Source: Aridibaculum aurantiacum (lineage in GTDB: Bacteria; Bacteroidota; Bacteroidia; Chitinophagales; Chitinophagaceae). From it: a stretch of DNA of 64,000 nt. Location: assembly GCF_017355875.1 (NCBI RefSeq), contig NZ_JAFEWC010000002.1:519935-583934 (forward strand), read 5' to 3'. This document shows positions 19,835-28,736 of this stretch, piece after piece. Position 1 is the stretch's first letter, and each line of letters opens with the position of its first letter. The notes beneath the pieces are model-generated. The model did not search any database and was not told the origin of the DNA. It was given only the letters and a program-made list of their open reading frames with translations. A program made the translations under genes and the position numbers.

Positions 19835-21175
19835 CTAACTCCTGTCGAATTGTAATCTTGAACCTTTCTGAGACTCATCCCACGTGCCATTTCCATAAAC
19901 AAGATGTCCATTAACAAAAGTATGGGTAATGGCAGCCGGGAAAGTATGGTTTTCCAATGGGCTCCATCCACACTTATACAATATGTTTTGTGGTGAAACG
20001 GTAGTGGAAGCTTCAAGATCGGCAATCACAAGATCTGCATGATATCCTTCACGAATAAAGCCACGATCTTTTACCTGGAAACATGTAGCAACGGCGTGAC
20101 TCATCTTTTCCACCACTTTCTCAATTGATAATTTTGCTTGTTTTACGTAGTCGAGCATCATAAGCAATGAATGCTGCACAAGCGGTAGGCCTGCATGTGC
20201 CTTTTCATACGGTTCGTTTTTCTCGTGAATGGTATGTGGCGCATGATCGGTGGCTATTACATCCAGCCTATCGTCGAGCAGTGCTTGCCAAAGTGCAGCT
20301 TTATTGTGTTGCGCTTTTATAGCTGGGTTACATTTTATTTTATTGCCTAATACAGGATAGTCATCGCTGGTAAAATGAAGATGGTGAACACATACCTCTG
20401 CAGTTATCCTTTTATCCTTTAGCGGTAGCATATTAGAAAATAACTGCAGTTCTTTTTCTGTAGTAATGTGTAGGATGTGCAGGCGGGTATCATATTTCTT
20501 AGCTAACTGCACAGCCCTGAATGATGATTCAAAACAGGCATCTTCATTGCGAATGATTGGATGGTCAGCAGGTTCAAGCGTGGCTTTTTCTTGCTGTATG
20601 CGTTGAAGGTTTGCTTTGATGATGGCTTCATCTTCGCAATGCGTAGCTATCAATAGTTCTACATTACCAAAAAGCTTCTCCAGTGCCAGCGGGTTGTCTA
20701 CCAGTAAATTACCTGTAGATGAGCCCATGAAGATCTTTACGCCGCATATGTCGTTTTTCCTGTTGTTCGTATACAGCACTTCCTCCACGTTATCGTTAGA
20801 AGTACCCATGTAAAACGAATAGTTGGCCAATGAAGATTGCGCGGCTGTGTTGTACTTTTCTTCTAGTAGTTGATGGGTAAAAGCCGGCGGAACAGTGTTT
20901 GGCATTTCCATGAAAGAAGTGACGCCGCCGGCAACTGCAGCTTTTGCTTCTGTGTAGATGTTGGCTTTGTGCGTTAAGCCAGGTTCACGAAAGTGCACCT
21001 GGTCGTCTATAGCACCCGGCAATAAATGTTTGCCGTGGCCGTTAATCTCTAATACCTTTTCTTTGACCGAAACTGATGGTCCAACCTGTTCTATGCGCCC
21101 GTTCCTGATGAATACATCGCCTTCTACTGTTGTACCTTCGTTTACTATGCTTATATCTTTAATTAAATAATTCAT
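19835..21175 (-). CDS. pyrC: Dihydroorotase, class I type
   Basis: Amidohydrolase of 446 residues expected to cyclise carbamoyl aspartate to dihydroorotate in pyrimidine synthesis. Seen: the strand-1 motif as DDQVHFREPG, then GGVTSFMEMPNT, VKIFMGSSTGN, THCEDE, HILHIT and ATDHAPHT, covering most metal ligands. The first His of the usual HxH is replaced by Gln (QVH). This substitution is, to my knowledge, recurrent in Bacteroidota sequences annotated as dihydroorotase, so it need not mean loss of function, but an allantoinase- or hydantoinase-like activity is an alternative. Only 30 nt separate its start from that of the divergent outer-membrane gene. Confidence 0.82.
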   Translation of the reverse strand: MNYLIKDISIVNEGTTVEGDVFIRNGRIEQVGPSVSVKEKVLEINGHGKHLLPGAIDDQVHFREPGLTHKANIYTEAKAAVAGGVTSFMEMPNTVPPAFTHQLLEEKYNTAAQSSLANYSFYMGTSNDNVEEVLYTNNRKNDICGVKIFMGSSTGNLLVDNPLALEKLFGNVELLIATHCEDEAIIKANLQRIQQEKATLEPADHPIIRNEDACFESSFRAVQLAKKYDTRLHILHITTEKELQLFSNMLPLKDKRITAEVCVHHLHFTSDDYPVLGNKIKCNPAIKAQHNKAALWQALLDDRLDVIATDHAPHTIHEKNEPYEKAHAGLPLVQHSLLMMLDYVKQAKLSIEKVVEKMSHAVATCFQVKDRGFIREGYHADLVIADLEASTTVSPQNILYKCGWSPLENHTFPAAITHTFVNGHLVYGNGTWDESQKGSRLQFDRS

Positions 21176-21205
21176 ACTGCTTTATTATTGTATAAATCTG
21201 TATTC

Positions 21206-22912
21206 ATGCAAATTAAATCGTTTACCAGCTTTTTACTTTTTTTATTACCCGTTGGTTTGTTAGCGCAAAGTTCTTACCTGCTACCGGGCACAAAAGACTA
21301 TATACTTGTTGACAGGCTTGAAATAAAATCTGCTAATCAAAATCTCAATTATTCAACCATAAAACCATACAATCGGAGGCAGGTAGTAGCGGAAGTGGAA
21401 AAGCTGGATAGCTTATACCAGCTTAACCATCACAATGCACCCAATTTAACGCCGATAGACAGGTACAACATGGAACGCTTCCTGATGAACAATAGCGAGT
21501 GGTCGCGGCCACGAGAAGCATTTAAAAGTCGCAAGCCCATCTTCAATACATTATATAAGAACAAGGGCAATATGCTGGAAGTGAACAAGGATAATTTCTT
21601 CCTTGCTGTCAATCCTCTTTTTACCTACAGGCAATCTTTTGAAGCGGGTAATGATCAGAACATCTATTATAACAGCCGCGGCTTTGCATTGCGTGGAATG
21701 ATAGACAGGCGCGTTGGTTTCCATATTTACTTTACTGAGAACCAGGAACGGCCACCGCTATACGTACAGGAGTTCATTAGTAAATGGAGAGCTGTTCCGG
21801 GTGCTGGCTTTTACAAGCCTTTTAAGAAAACTGGTGTGGATTACTTTGATGTACGAGGATCTGTTTCCTGGAATGTTGCAAAGTATATTGATATGCAGTT
21901 TGGGTATGATAAGCACTTTATTGGTGTCGGGCACCGCAGCTTATTCTTAAGTGACTTTTCCAATAATGCTACTTTCCTGAAGATCAATACCAGGATCTGG
22001 AAGTTCAATTACCAGAACCTTTATATGGAATTGATCCCAGATTTCCCTAAACATACCGGAGGTAGCTTAATGTCCCGGAAATATTTCAGGATGAATCACC
22101 TGAGCGTGAATCTTGGAAAGACAGTGAATGTGGGTTTGTTTGATGCAGTTGTTTTTGGACGAAAGAATCATTTTGACTTTCAATACCTGCTTCCAGTGAT
22201 GTTCATAAGGCCAGCAGAACAACAAATAGGTAGCCCGGATAATGCTTTGGTAGGACTGGATGCGAAGGTGAATATCTTCCGCACCTTTCAGGTATATGGT
22301 CAATTGATGTTTGATGAATTCAGGTTGAATGACCTGATAAATCTGAAAGGTGGATGGGCTAATAAATATGGGTACCAGGTAGGTGCAAAGTATATTGATG
22401 CATTTGGTGTTCGCAACCTTGATCTGCAGGTGGAGTCTAACAGGGTGCGTCCTTTTAGTTATTCCCATTTTGACTCTGTTGCTAATTACACGCATTACAA
22501 CATGCCACTTGCTCACCCGTTGGGAGCTAATTTCCAGGAATTTGTTGGTATAGCCAGAGCGCAGGTGACAAATAAACTTTACTTGCAGGCAAAGGCTATT
22601 TATTATAAACAAGGATTGGATTCTGCGGGTATCAACTACGGTAGCAACCCGTTCAGAAACTATTTTGACAGGGAAGTAATAGATCCTACTACAGGGCAAA
22701 CGAGGTTAGAAGGTTACCTGGTAGGAAGTGGCAACACTGCCCGGGTACTGAACATTGACCTGCTCGCTTCTTATGAAATAAGAGAGAATATGTTTTTTGA
22801 TGTGTCTACAGTGATCCGCAACATGCGTTTGGAGAGCGGAGGTAGAAGTAATGCTACCATATTGAATGCAGGTTTGCGTTGGAATATGCCACGCCGGACC
22901 TTTGACTTCTAG
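21206..22912 (+). CDS. Outer-membrane protein, capsule-assembly Wzi-like
   Basis: A 568-residue exported protein with a signal peptide (MQIKSFTSFLLFLLPVGLLAQ region) when started at 21206; an ATG 18 nt upstream is possible. The mature part begins with the phrase LLPGTKDYILVDRLEIK and is rich in aromatic, alternating beta-strand segments ending in WNMPRRTFDF, a terminal Phe usual for outer-membrane barrels. This pattern is that of Bacteroidota proteins named capsule assembly Wzi family. No capsule genes are nearby, so the role is uncertain. It ends at a strong bidirectional terminator. Confidence 0.7.
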   Translation: MQIKSFTSFLLFLLPVGLLAQSSYLLPGTKDYILVDRLEIKSANQNLNYSTIKPYNRRQVVAEVEKLDSLYQLNHHNAPNLTPIDRYNMERFLMNNSEWSRPREAFKSRKPIFNTLYKNKGNMLEVNKDNFFLAVNPLFTYRQSFEAGNDQNIYYNSRGFALRGMIDRRVGFHIYFTENQERPPLYVQEFISKWRAVPGAGFYKPFKKTGVDYFDVRGSVSWNVAKYIDMQFGYDKHFIGVGHRSLFLSDFSNNATFLKINTRIWKFNYQNLYMELIPDFPKHTGGSLMSRKYFRMNHLSVNLGKTVNVGLFDAVVFGRKNHFDFQYLLPVMFIRPAEQQIGSPDNALVGLDAKVNIFRTFQVYGQLMFDEFRLNDLINLKGGWANKYGYQVGAKYIDAFGVRNLDLQVESNRVRPFSYSHFDSVANYTHYNMPLAHPLGANFQEFVGIARAQVTNKLYLQAKAIYYKQGLDSAGINYGSNPFRNYFDREVIDPTTGQTRLEGYLVGSGNTARVLNIDLLASYEIRENMFFDVSTVIRNMRLESGGRSNATILNAGLRWNMPRRTFDF

Positions 22913-22928
22913 AACTGATGCATAAATG

Positions 22929-22966
22929 AAAAGCGGGGCATCTTCTTATAGATGCCCCGCTTTTTT
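22929..22966. terminator. Bidirectional terminator
   Basis: Perfect 15-bp arms (AAAAGCGGGGCATCT at 22929-22943, complement 22950-22964) with a 6-nt loop and T-run, between the converging Wzi-like and porT genes. Confidence 0.92.
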
Positions 22967-22985
22967 ATGTGGAGATTTGTATTTA

Positions 22986-23708
22986 TTAGTCTTCTAGGAT
23001 TATAGAGAATACGATCATGCGTGATTGTAGCCTGTCCAGAACATTGCTGTATTTCAAGTTCGGGTCGCGGCTATGGATGTTGGATAAACCTGTGCTGAAT
23101 TTTATTTCAGGAGAAAAGGTTACAAAAGGAAAGAAGAAATTGAAACCAATTCCTGCTTCTACACCAAAATCACTTCGCCTTAGTTTCACAAGGTCTTCTG
23201 CATTCCTTGCTGTAGAATTGCTCGCTAAGTCTATGTCATATTTTACCCCGCTCAACAAATAGGTTCTGAAATTTCCTATCCTGTCGCTATTGAATTTTAC
23301 CTGCAGTGGGAAGCTTACAATGGTGGAGGGAAGCGTCTTTGTCTCAACATAATGTCCATCAAAGTTTGGATACTTGAGATCGTACGTAAAATATTTTGCA
23401 CCTCCAATAATCAACTGCGGGTTAGAACGTAAAGAAAAACGAGGCGATAGTTGTAATGTAGCAAGCAACCCGAGTGCAAGACCTCCGCTGCTACCAGGCT
23501 CTACTGCCAGAACGGAGTCATTCTCTAAAAAAGTTGGGTGCTTACTTGGATGAAGATAAGAGTGATTATAACTGATAGACATGCCAAAGTAATAAGGCCA
23601 GTCATCATGATTAGGTCGGTTTAGCTCCCTGTATTGGCTCTGCGCCGTAGCACATATAAAACACAAACTAATGAATAAGAAAAAAAGTTTCCGCGGTTCC
23701 TTCTGCAT
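22986..23708 (-). CDS. porT: Type IX secretion system protein PorT
   Basis: Outer-membrane-associated component of the Bacteroidota type IX secretion and gliding machinery. The 240-residue product has a signal peptide (about 1-22) and the succession of PorT phrases I recognise: PYYFGMSISYNHS, VLAVEPGSSGGLALGLLA, FSLRSNPQLIIGG, SFPLQVKFNSDRIGNFRTY, and DFGVEAGIGFNFFFP, ending in a beta-strand LQSRMIVFSIILED. It is preceded on the same strand by ubiE, the arrangement seen around porT in many Bacteroidota. It would export substrates such as the protein at 8239-11652. Confidence 0.88.
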   Translation of the reverse strand: MQKEPRKLFFLFISLCFICATAQSQYRELNRPNHDDWPYYFGMSISYNHSYLHPSKHPTFLENDSVLAVEPGSSGGLALGLLATLQLSPRFSLRSNPQLIIGGAKYFTYDLKYPNFDGHYVETKTLPSTIVSFPLQVKFNSDRIGNFRTYLLSGVKYDIDLASNSTARNAEDLVKLRRSDFGVEAGIGFNFFFPFVTFSPEIKFSTGLSNIHSRDPNLKYSNVLDRLQSRMIVFSIILED

Positions 23709-23997
23709 ACTGTTGCTTTAATAAATATCGGACCAAAAAGATAAGTACAGTTGCTTCAAATATCGCGTAATGTTTTAGTGCTGAATAAGATGTTTCGGGC
23801 TTGCAATATAGCCTTCCACTTTTGCTTATGAACAAAAAATCTTGTTTTTCGTTTTTGTTAACGAATACTTGTAGGAAGCAATTCCACCTGTAAAGTGGTG
23901 TGTTTACAAGAAATCGATAGAAGCCTGATCCATCAAAATGCTACAGGCATTATACATTGTATAGCTCCTATTTACAAAACTTTAGCTGTTTGAATTT

Positions 23998-24741
23998 TTA
24001 CTTGCTACCACAATAGATAGTGGCAATACCAAAAGTGAGCGACTTTTTATATGTTTTAGAAAATCCAACACCCTGCAATATTTGCAGGAATTCATCTCCC
24101 TCTGGAAAGCGCCTAACAGAATCATTCAGGTATTGGTATGCGTCCTTATTTTTTGACACCAGTTTTCCAACGCTTGGTGTCACCACCTTCATATACAGGT
24201 TGTATAAAGCTTTGAAAAGAGGTTGCTTTGGCCGCGAAAATTCCAGTACAACCAATTTGCCTCCGGGCTTCAATACACGCAACATTTCACCTAGTCCCCG
24301 TTCCAGGTTCTCATAATTTCTTACACCAAACGCTACTGTTACCGCATCAAATGAAGCATCAGGAAATTCTATTCTTTCACTATCGCCTTTAATTAATTCT
24401 ATTGCTTTTTCCAGGCCCAGCTTAGCAATTTTCTTCCGTCCGACTTCCAGCATGCCTTCGCTTATGTCTATGCCTGTTATCTTAGCCGGCATTAACTTCT
24501 TGTAGGTCATAATAGCAACATCACCGGTTCCTGTTGCCACATCCAACACCTGTTTAGGTTGAATTTCTTTCAGTTGTTTTATTGCCTTCTTACGCCAGCC
24601 AACATCAATACCTGCGGATAAAAAACGGTTCAAAAAGTCGTAGCGGAAGGCAATCTTATCAAACATGGTTGCCACCTGCTGTTTCTTGGTCAGTTCACTT
24701 TCTTTGAAAGGAACAATGTTATCGTGTGCAAATTTTGCCAT
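23998..24741 (-). CDS. ubiE: Demethylmenaquinone methyltransferase
   Basis: SAM-dependent C-methyltransferase (MenG/UbiE) for the last step of menaquinone synthesis. The 247-residue protein shows KKQQVATMFDKIAFRYDFLNRFLS at its start, SAM motif I LDVATGTGDVA, GIDISEGMLEVGRKK, DAVTVAFGVRN and a FSRP segment (VVLEFSRP), all UbiE hallmarks. Since Bacteroidota use menaquinone, the menaquinone role is the likely one. A 289-nt gap with no gene separates it from porT downstream. Confidence 0.95.
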   Translation of the reverse strand: MAKFAHDNIVPFKESELTKKQQVATMFDKIAFRYDFLNRFLSAGIDVGWRKKAIKQLKEIQPKQVLDVATGTGDVAIMTYKKLMPAKITGIDISEGMLEVGRKKIAKLGLEKAIELIKGDSERIEFPDASFDAVTVAFGVRNYENLERGLGEMLRVLKPGGKLVVLEFSRPKQPLFKALYNLYMKVVTPSVGKLVSKNKDAYQYLNDSVRRFPEGDEFLQILQGVGFSKTYKKSLTFGIATIYCGSK

Positions 24742-24801
24742 GGTGGCGAAGATACTACCATTGCCTTTGTAGCAATTGCAGTTAATGGTTTTTAATCGGC
24801 A

Positions 24802-25131
24802 CTACTTCCGGAAGAAGGAAAATATTTTTTTGGCACCAGATATCAGGCTGATACTTTTTGAAACCGATGGAAGTTTCTTTTGTCCGCTCTCTTCCGGTAC
24901 TACAAAACGATTGATCAACTTCTTTCCTCCTGAAAGCGCAGCATTGGTTACTTTACCTTTAAGGAAAGCAGGAATGAGTGAATTGGCACCTGCAGCTGCC
25001 AGCTCTGCCGGTATCTCGTACATTTTACGGCTCAGTTCCTTTTGCCGTTGCTCCATCCTAAGTCTTACCCGAAGTTTTTCCTGCCTAAGTTCTTGTATTG
25101 TGGTAATGTGTAGCCTTTCCATATTATTCAT
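24802..25131 (-). CDS. Conserved small protein next to a holin-like membrane protein
   Basis: A 109-residue basic protein (start ATG at 25131, overlapping the stop of the upstream gene; a second ATG at 25122 is as plausible). A charged helical part (IQELRQEKLRVRLRMEQRQKE broken by RKMYEIP) precedes an Ala/Gly-rich moderately hydrophobic middle and a basic C terminus. I do not recognise a named domain. Overlap with the holin-family gene implies translational coupling and shared function, perhaps at the envelope. Confidence 0.6.
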   Translation of the reverse strand: MNNMERLHITTIQELRQEKLRVRLRMEQRQKELSRKMYEIPAELAAAGANSLIPAFLKGKVTNAALSGGKKLINRFVVPEESGQKKLPSVSKSISLISGAKKIFSFFRK

Positions 25132-25480
25132 GTTTATTATCAAAAATGGCTTCTACTACTTTGTTGGCCACAGTATGTTTCAACTTACTGCGGTGCAGGT
25201 ATAGCAGCCAAAAAAAGAGTATGATATAAAGCAGCAGGATAATGCCGTAACCCGCCCAATAAGCGCCTAGCCACACCGATAAATAATAGCCTGCCAGGAA
25301 TGAGGCAATCATTGTGATGAAGAAGGCAAGAATGGCCAATGGAAATATGATATACAGTTTAGAAACCAAACCAGCTACTTTTTCTGTGGCTTCAAGCTTT
25401 GCCAGCAGCAGCCTGTCTTGTACATATTTTTCAGCTATGTCTTTTACTTCTGCAAAAAATCCTGCTTTGTCATGTTCCAT
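25124..25480 (-). CDS. Phage-holin-family III like membrane protein
   Basis: A 118-residue protein with an N-terminal amphipathic helix (DIAEKYVQDRLLLAKLEATEKVA), then two strong membrane segments (around 40-62 and 70-95), the layout of the putative Actinobacterial holin-X / phage holin superfamily III that is widespread on bacterial chromosomes. No phage genes are near, so it is a host envelope protein, not a lysis gene, as far as can be seen. It is first of a two-gene unit with the overlapping small gene downstream. Confidence 0.7.
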   Translation of the reverse strand: MEHDKAGFFAEVKDIAEKYVQDRLLLAKLEATEKVAGLVSKLYIIFPLAILAFFITMIASFLAGYYLSVWLGAYWAGYGIILLLYIILFFWLLYLHRSKLKHTVANKVVEAIFDNKHE

Positions 25481-25609
25481 ACTAAAGTATTTGCTGCGGT
25501 TACAGTCTCAATTTTCAAACCACCCGGCTACCTAAGCTACTGGTTTATTGGTACAATTTTTTAACATTTCCAGGTTTAAAGCACACATGGTGACTTTCTA
25601 CCAAACAAA

Positions 25610-26806
25610 ATGGACATACCTGTAATTAAGTTCGATCCGGAGGAAAAAAAAGTAGTACAGACTGAACCTGCAGTCAAAGGCTTAGAGCCTCAAAAGCTCG
25701 ATCATAAGATCAACAGGTATTTTTTCCTGGCCATCATTATCATTTTTGGACTGATACTTTACTATAGCCTTAGCCAGTTTTTTACTGCGTTTTTAGGTGC
25801 AGTTATTTTTTATGTGCTTAGTAAGAAAAGAATGGACAAGCTGGTGAAGCGCGGTTGGAAGAAGCCGGCAGCAGCTACAGTCATTATGCTCATTTCGCTC
25901 ATAATTATCATTGTACCTATTCTCATAGTTGGTTTTTTGCTGTACCAGAAAGGGCGGTTTTACATTGCCAATCCTGATTTGCTGGTGCAAAGCCTTCATC
26001 AATTGCAGGCTAAGCTGCAGCAGAATTACAACCTGGCTTTTCTTTCAGATGAGAACATTATGAAGGTTAAAACCTTTGTTACCGGCGCTATCACCAACTT
26101 GCTCAATGAAAGTCTGGGGTTCTTTGTTACTATCTCTATGCTGTACTTCTTCTTTTACTTTATGCTTATCAACATAAATAGGATGGAGGCAGCAATTGTT
26201 TTCTTCCTGCCATTCAAGCGGGAAAAAATAGAGCTGTTTGGAAAGGAACTGGTAGCACTCACCTTTAGTAATTCTATTGGTGTGCCTGCCATTGCAGTAG
26301 CACAAGGAGTAATCGGATATATAGGATATCTTATAGTTGGGCTTCCTGAAGCTGGATTTTGGGCAGTGATGACCGGTTTTGCTTCTATAGTACCCATTGT
26401 TGGTTCTGCGCTTATTTGGGCACCGGCAACCATTTATCTTTTTACTGTCAATCAAACCTGGGAGGGCATTTTCTTAGGTTTATGGGGCGTGTTAGTTATA
26501 GGCGTTTCTGATAATGTAGTAAGGTTTGTGTTGGCAAAAAAGATGGCAGATGTACATCCCATTGTTACGGTACTGGGCGTGATTATGGGTCTTCAATATT
26601 TTGGAATTGCCGGTTTAGTGTTTGGACCGGTACTCATTTCTTATTTTATCATTCTTCTAAAGATCTATTACCTGGAGTATCAAAGTGTGGTTCCGGTCAT
26701 CAAAAAACGGCGTAGTGTCCCCATTCGCTTTAACTTGCCTTTTTTAGGAGGACCGTCTAAAAAGAAAAAGATACCAAATGACAGTAATAGAAGTAAAAGA
26801 CCATAA
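25610..26806 (+). CDS. AI-2E family transporter
   Basis: Integral inner-membrane protein of 398 residues with eight predicted membrane segments arranged as in the AI-2E/TqsA (formerly UPF0118) family, including a loop-rich middle (residues about 120-200) and the C-terminal phrase FGLAGLVFGP-like (IAGLVFGPVLISY). Members act as exporters or Na+/H+ antiporters; none of these can be assigned here. A basic tail with KKKK closes it and its last 29 nt overlap the next gene, so the two are translationally coupled. Confidence 0.82.
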   Translation: MDIPVIKFDPEEKKVVQTEPAVKGLEPQKLDHKINRYFFLAIIIIFGLILYYSLSQFFTAFLGAVIFYVLSKKRMDKLVKRGWKKPAAATVIMLISLIIIIVPILIVGFLLYQKGRFYIANPDLLVQSLHQLQAKLQQNYNLAFLSDENIMKVKTFVTGAITNLLNESLGFFVTISMLYFFFYFMLININRMEAAIVFFLPFKREKIELFGKELVALTFSNSIGVPAIAVAQGVIGYIGYLIVGLPEAGFWAVMTGFASIVPIVGSALIWAPATIYLFTVNQTWEGIFLGLWGVLVIGVSDNVVRFVLAKKMADVHPIVTVLGVIMGLQYFGIAGLVFGPVLISYFIILLKIYYLEYQSVVPVIKKRRSVPIRFNLPFLGGPSKKKKIPNDSNRSKRP

Positions 26807-27950
26807 AACTGCTAACGACTTCCTCGAGGTGAATGCCTTGATGAACAAAAACAATCCAAAATACATTCGGCCGCTCAATAATGAAGTAGAAGATGTTTTC
26901 AATCCTGAAAAGAACAAAGCGTTCAGGCATGGTACCATCACCAGGTGGATCTTAAAAGATAACAGCGGAAAACTTCTTGGCAGAATAGCCGCTTTTACCA
27001 GTAAAAAATATATGAATAAGGGAGATGCAATGCCCGTTGGTGGTGTTGGTTTTTTTGATTGTGTGAAGGATCAATCTGCAGCTAACCTGTTATTCGATAC
27101 GGCAAAAAGCTGGTTGCAACAGCAAGGTATGGAAGCAATGGATGGTCCTATCAATTTCCTGGAAAGAGACAAGTGGTGGGGGCTTATGGTGGAGGGTTTT
27201 GATGAAGAGCCTTTGTATGGCATCTCTTTCAACCCGCCTTACTACCAGCTGTTGATGGAGAACTATGGTTTCCAGAATTTTTACAACCAATATTATTACA
27301 CGCTGGCTGTCTACGGCACCCTAAGCGAAAAATACGAAGCCCGGCACGCAAAATTCGCAGCTAAACCTGATTATAAAGCTGTTCACATAGACAAGACAAA
27401 GCTTGAAAAATTTGCAAAGGATTTCTCTACTGTTTACAACCTGGCGTGGGCCCAGCACGAAGAAGGGAAGGAGATCAGCGGTGAACAAGCTCTGAAGATC
27501 TTTAAGAAGATGAAGCCCATCATGGATGAGAAGCTGGTTTGGTTTGCTTATTACAAAGATGAACCTATAGGAATGTGGCTCAACATTCCGGACCTGAACC
27601 AATATTTTAAATACTTCAATGGAAAGTTTGGCTGGTGGCAAAAACTGCAGTTGCTGTGGTTTCAACGGTCCAGGCCCAGCAACAAGATCAATGGGGTAGC
27701 ATTTGGTATTGTTCCAAAATTTCAGGCTTTGGGTATCGATGCTTTTATGATCTATTCAGGCGCTTTGGTCATACGTGAACAAGGGAAATATCAATCTATT
27801 GAAATGGGCTGGGCTGGAGACTGGAACCCGCGCATGGTTGGTATTTACAAAGCCATTGGCGGAACGCAAAGCCGCATGATGACCACGTACCGTTACATTT
27901 TCGACAGGTCAAAAACATTTGAAAGGCATCCTGTAGTAGGCGTCCAGTAA
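26778..27950 (+). CDS. GNAT-like acyltransferase family protein
   Basis: A 390-residue cytosolic protein conserved, to my memory, in Bacteroidota without an established role. It begins with a strand-rich half (LGRIAAFTSKKYMNKG; GGVGFFDCVKDQSAANLLFDTAKSW broken by turns) that looks like the cofactor-binding half of a GNAT N-acyltransferase fold, and it repeats a similar half after about residue 230 (WFAYYKDEPIGMWL). It overlaps the transporter gene by 29 nt. Substrate unknown. Confidence 0.6.
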   Translation: MTVIEVKDHKTANDFLEVNALMNKNNPKYIRPLNNEVEDVFNPEKNKAFRHGTITRWILKDNSGKLLGRIAAFTSKKYMNKGDAMPVGGVGFFDCVKDQSAANLLFDTAKSWLQQQGMEAMDGPINFLERDKWWGLMVEGFDEEPLYGISFNPPYYQLLMENYGFQNFYNQYYYTLAVYGTLSEKYEARHAKFAAKPDYKAVHIDKTKLEKFAKDFSTVYNLAWAQHEEGKEISGEQALKIFKKMKPIMDEKLVWFAYYKDEPIGMWLNIPDLNQYFKYFNGKFGWWQKLQLLWFQRSRPSNKINGVAFGIVPKFQALGIDAFMIYSGALVIREQGKYQSIEMGWAGDWNPRMVGIYKAIGGTQSRMMTTYRYIFDRSKTFERHPVVGVQ

Positions 27951-27980
27951 AATCTGGATGCCGCTGTTTCAGCAGAAAAT

Positions 27981-28565
27981 TCAACCAGGCATTGTGGCTG
28001 CATTTCTTTTACCGACAAGTTTGAACAACTTGTAGCCAATGCATGCGCCGGTGATGTTCCAGAAGATGTCATCTATATCGGAAAACCGGTAAATGTGAGC
28101 GTATCGGAGGAAAAACTGGTATACCTCAATAAATGTTGAAAGGCAGGCTGCAAGCATGATTATGATCCAGAATTTTCTTAGTCTCTTGAACAAAACAGGC
28201 AGCAATAGGCCCAGCGGAAGGAAAAGGATCATATTGCCAATAACATCCTGTAACAGCGTGTGCATGTGCGAAACGTCTGCATTATCCTTCGCATAAATAT
28301 ATCTTTCATAAACCCTTACCAACGGCACCAGGTTTACCTTGCTGATCGGGCTTTCAGGATTTGGTGAGCCAAAATTTTTAGAAATGGTAAGATTTAGAAG
28401 AGCCACCATATATAAGTAGAACAGTAGCAGGATTGTCTCTTTCCCCACGTTCAGTGACTTTCCCTTTTTCCGGTTAATATGCCAGGTAATAAACCTGGTA
28501 AAGATCCAGAATGGCAACGAGAGCAGAAGCGGGTAGATAAGATTTGTATAAAAGTACAAGTGCAT
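27981..28565 (-). CDS. VanZ-like family membrane protein
   Basis: A 194-residue protein with five hydrophobic segments and the VanZ-like signature region: FLPLGLLLPVLFKR and later TFIEVYQFFLRYAHIYRFSDIDDIFWN (spread over the last third), with the acidic DIDDI before a final helix. VanZ gives low-level teicoplanin resistance in enterococci, but most family members have no known role. It is divergent from dnaX and converges on the acyltransferase-like gene. Confidence 0.8.
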   Translation of the reverse strand: MHLYFYTNLIYPLLLSLPFWIFTRFITWHINRKKGKSLNVGKETILLLFYLYMVALLNLTISKNFGSPNPESPISKVNLVPLVRVYERYIYAKDNADVSHMHTLLQDVIGNMILFLPLGLLLPVLFKRLRKFWIIIMLAACLSTFIEVYQFFLRYAHIYRFSDIDDIFWNITGACIGYKLFKLVGKRNAATMPG

Positions 28566-28684
28566 CCTGCAAATAGGTTCAAGCGCCTGAAAGTAGTAAC
28601 TTCTGAAGAAACAGGCAGCAAGACATTATGGTTGTTTACAATTGGTTTTACAAGAACATCTTGTGCAAAACAACCGCTAACAGC

Positions 28685-28703
28685 ATTAGCAAACTTTGCT
28701 AAT
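28685..28703. promoter_or_regulatory. Palindrome between the VanZ-like gene and dnaX
   Basis: ATTAGCAAA and its exact complement TTTGCTAAT flank a single C (19 nt in all), 33 nt before the dnaX ATG and 120 nt before the divergent gene. The symmetry suggests a protein-binding site or a short hairpin in the dnaX leader. No factor can be named. Confidence 0.5.
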
Positions 28704-28736
28704 TTGCACCCCTGCCCACTATACAAGGCGATTTAC

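Noticed and set aside
25124..25480. Prophage remnant because of a holin-family protein
   Set aside because: No other phage gene is near; this holin family is common on chromosomes as an ordinary membrane protein.
28479..28736. 86-codon N-terminal extension of dnaX
   Set aside because: Overlaps the VanZ-like gene and the divergent promoter region; DnaX homology begins at MEKFIVSARKYRPQ.
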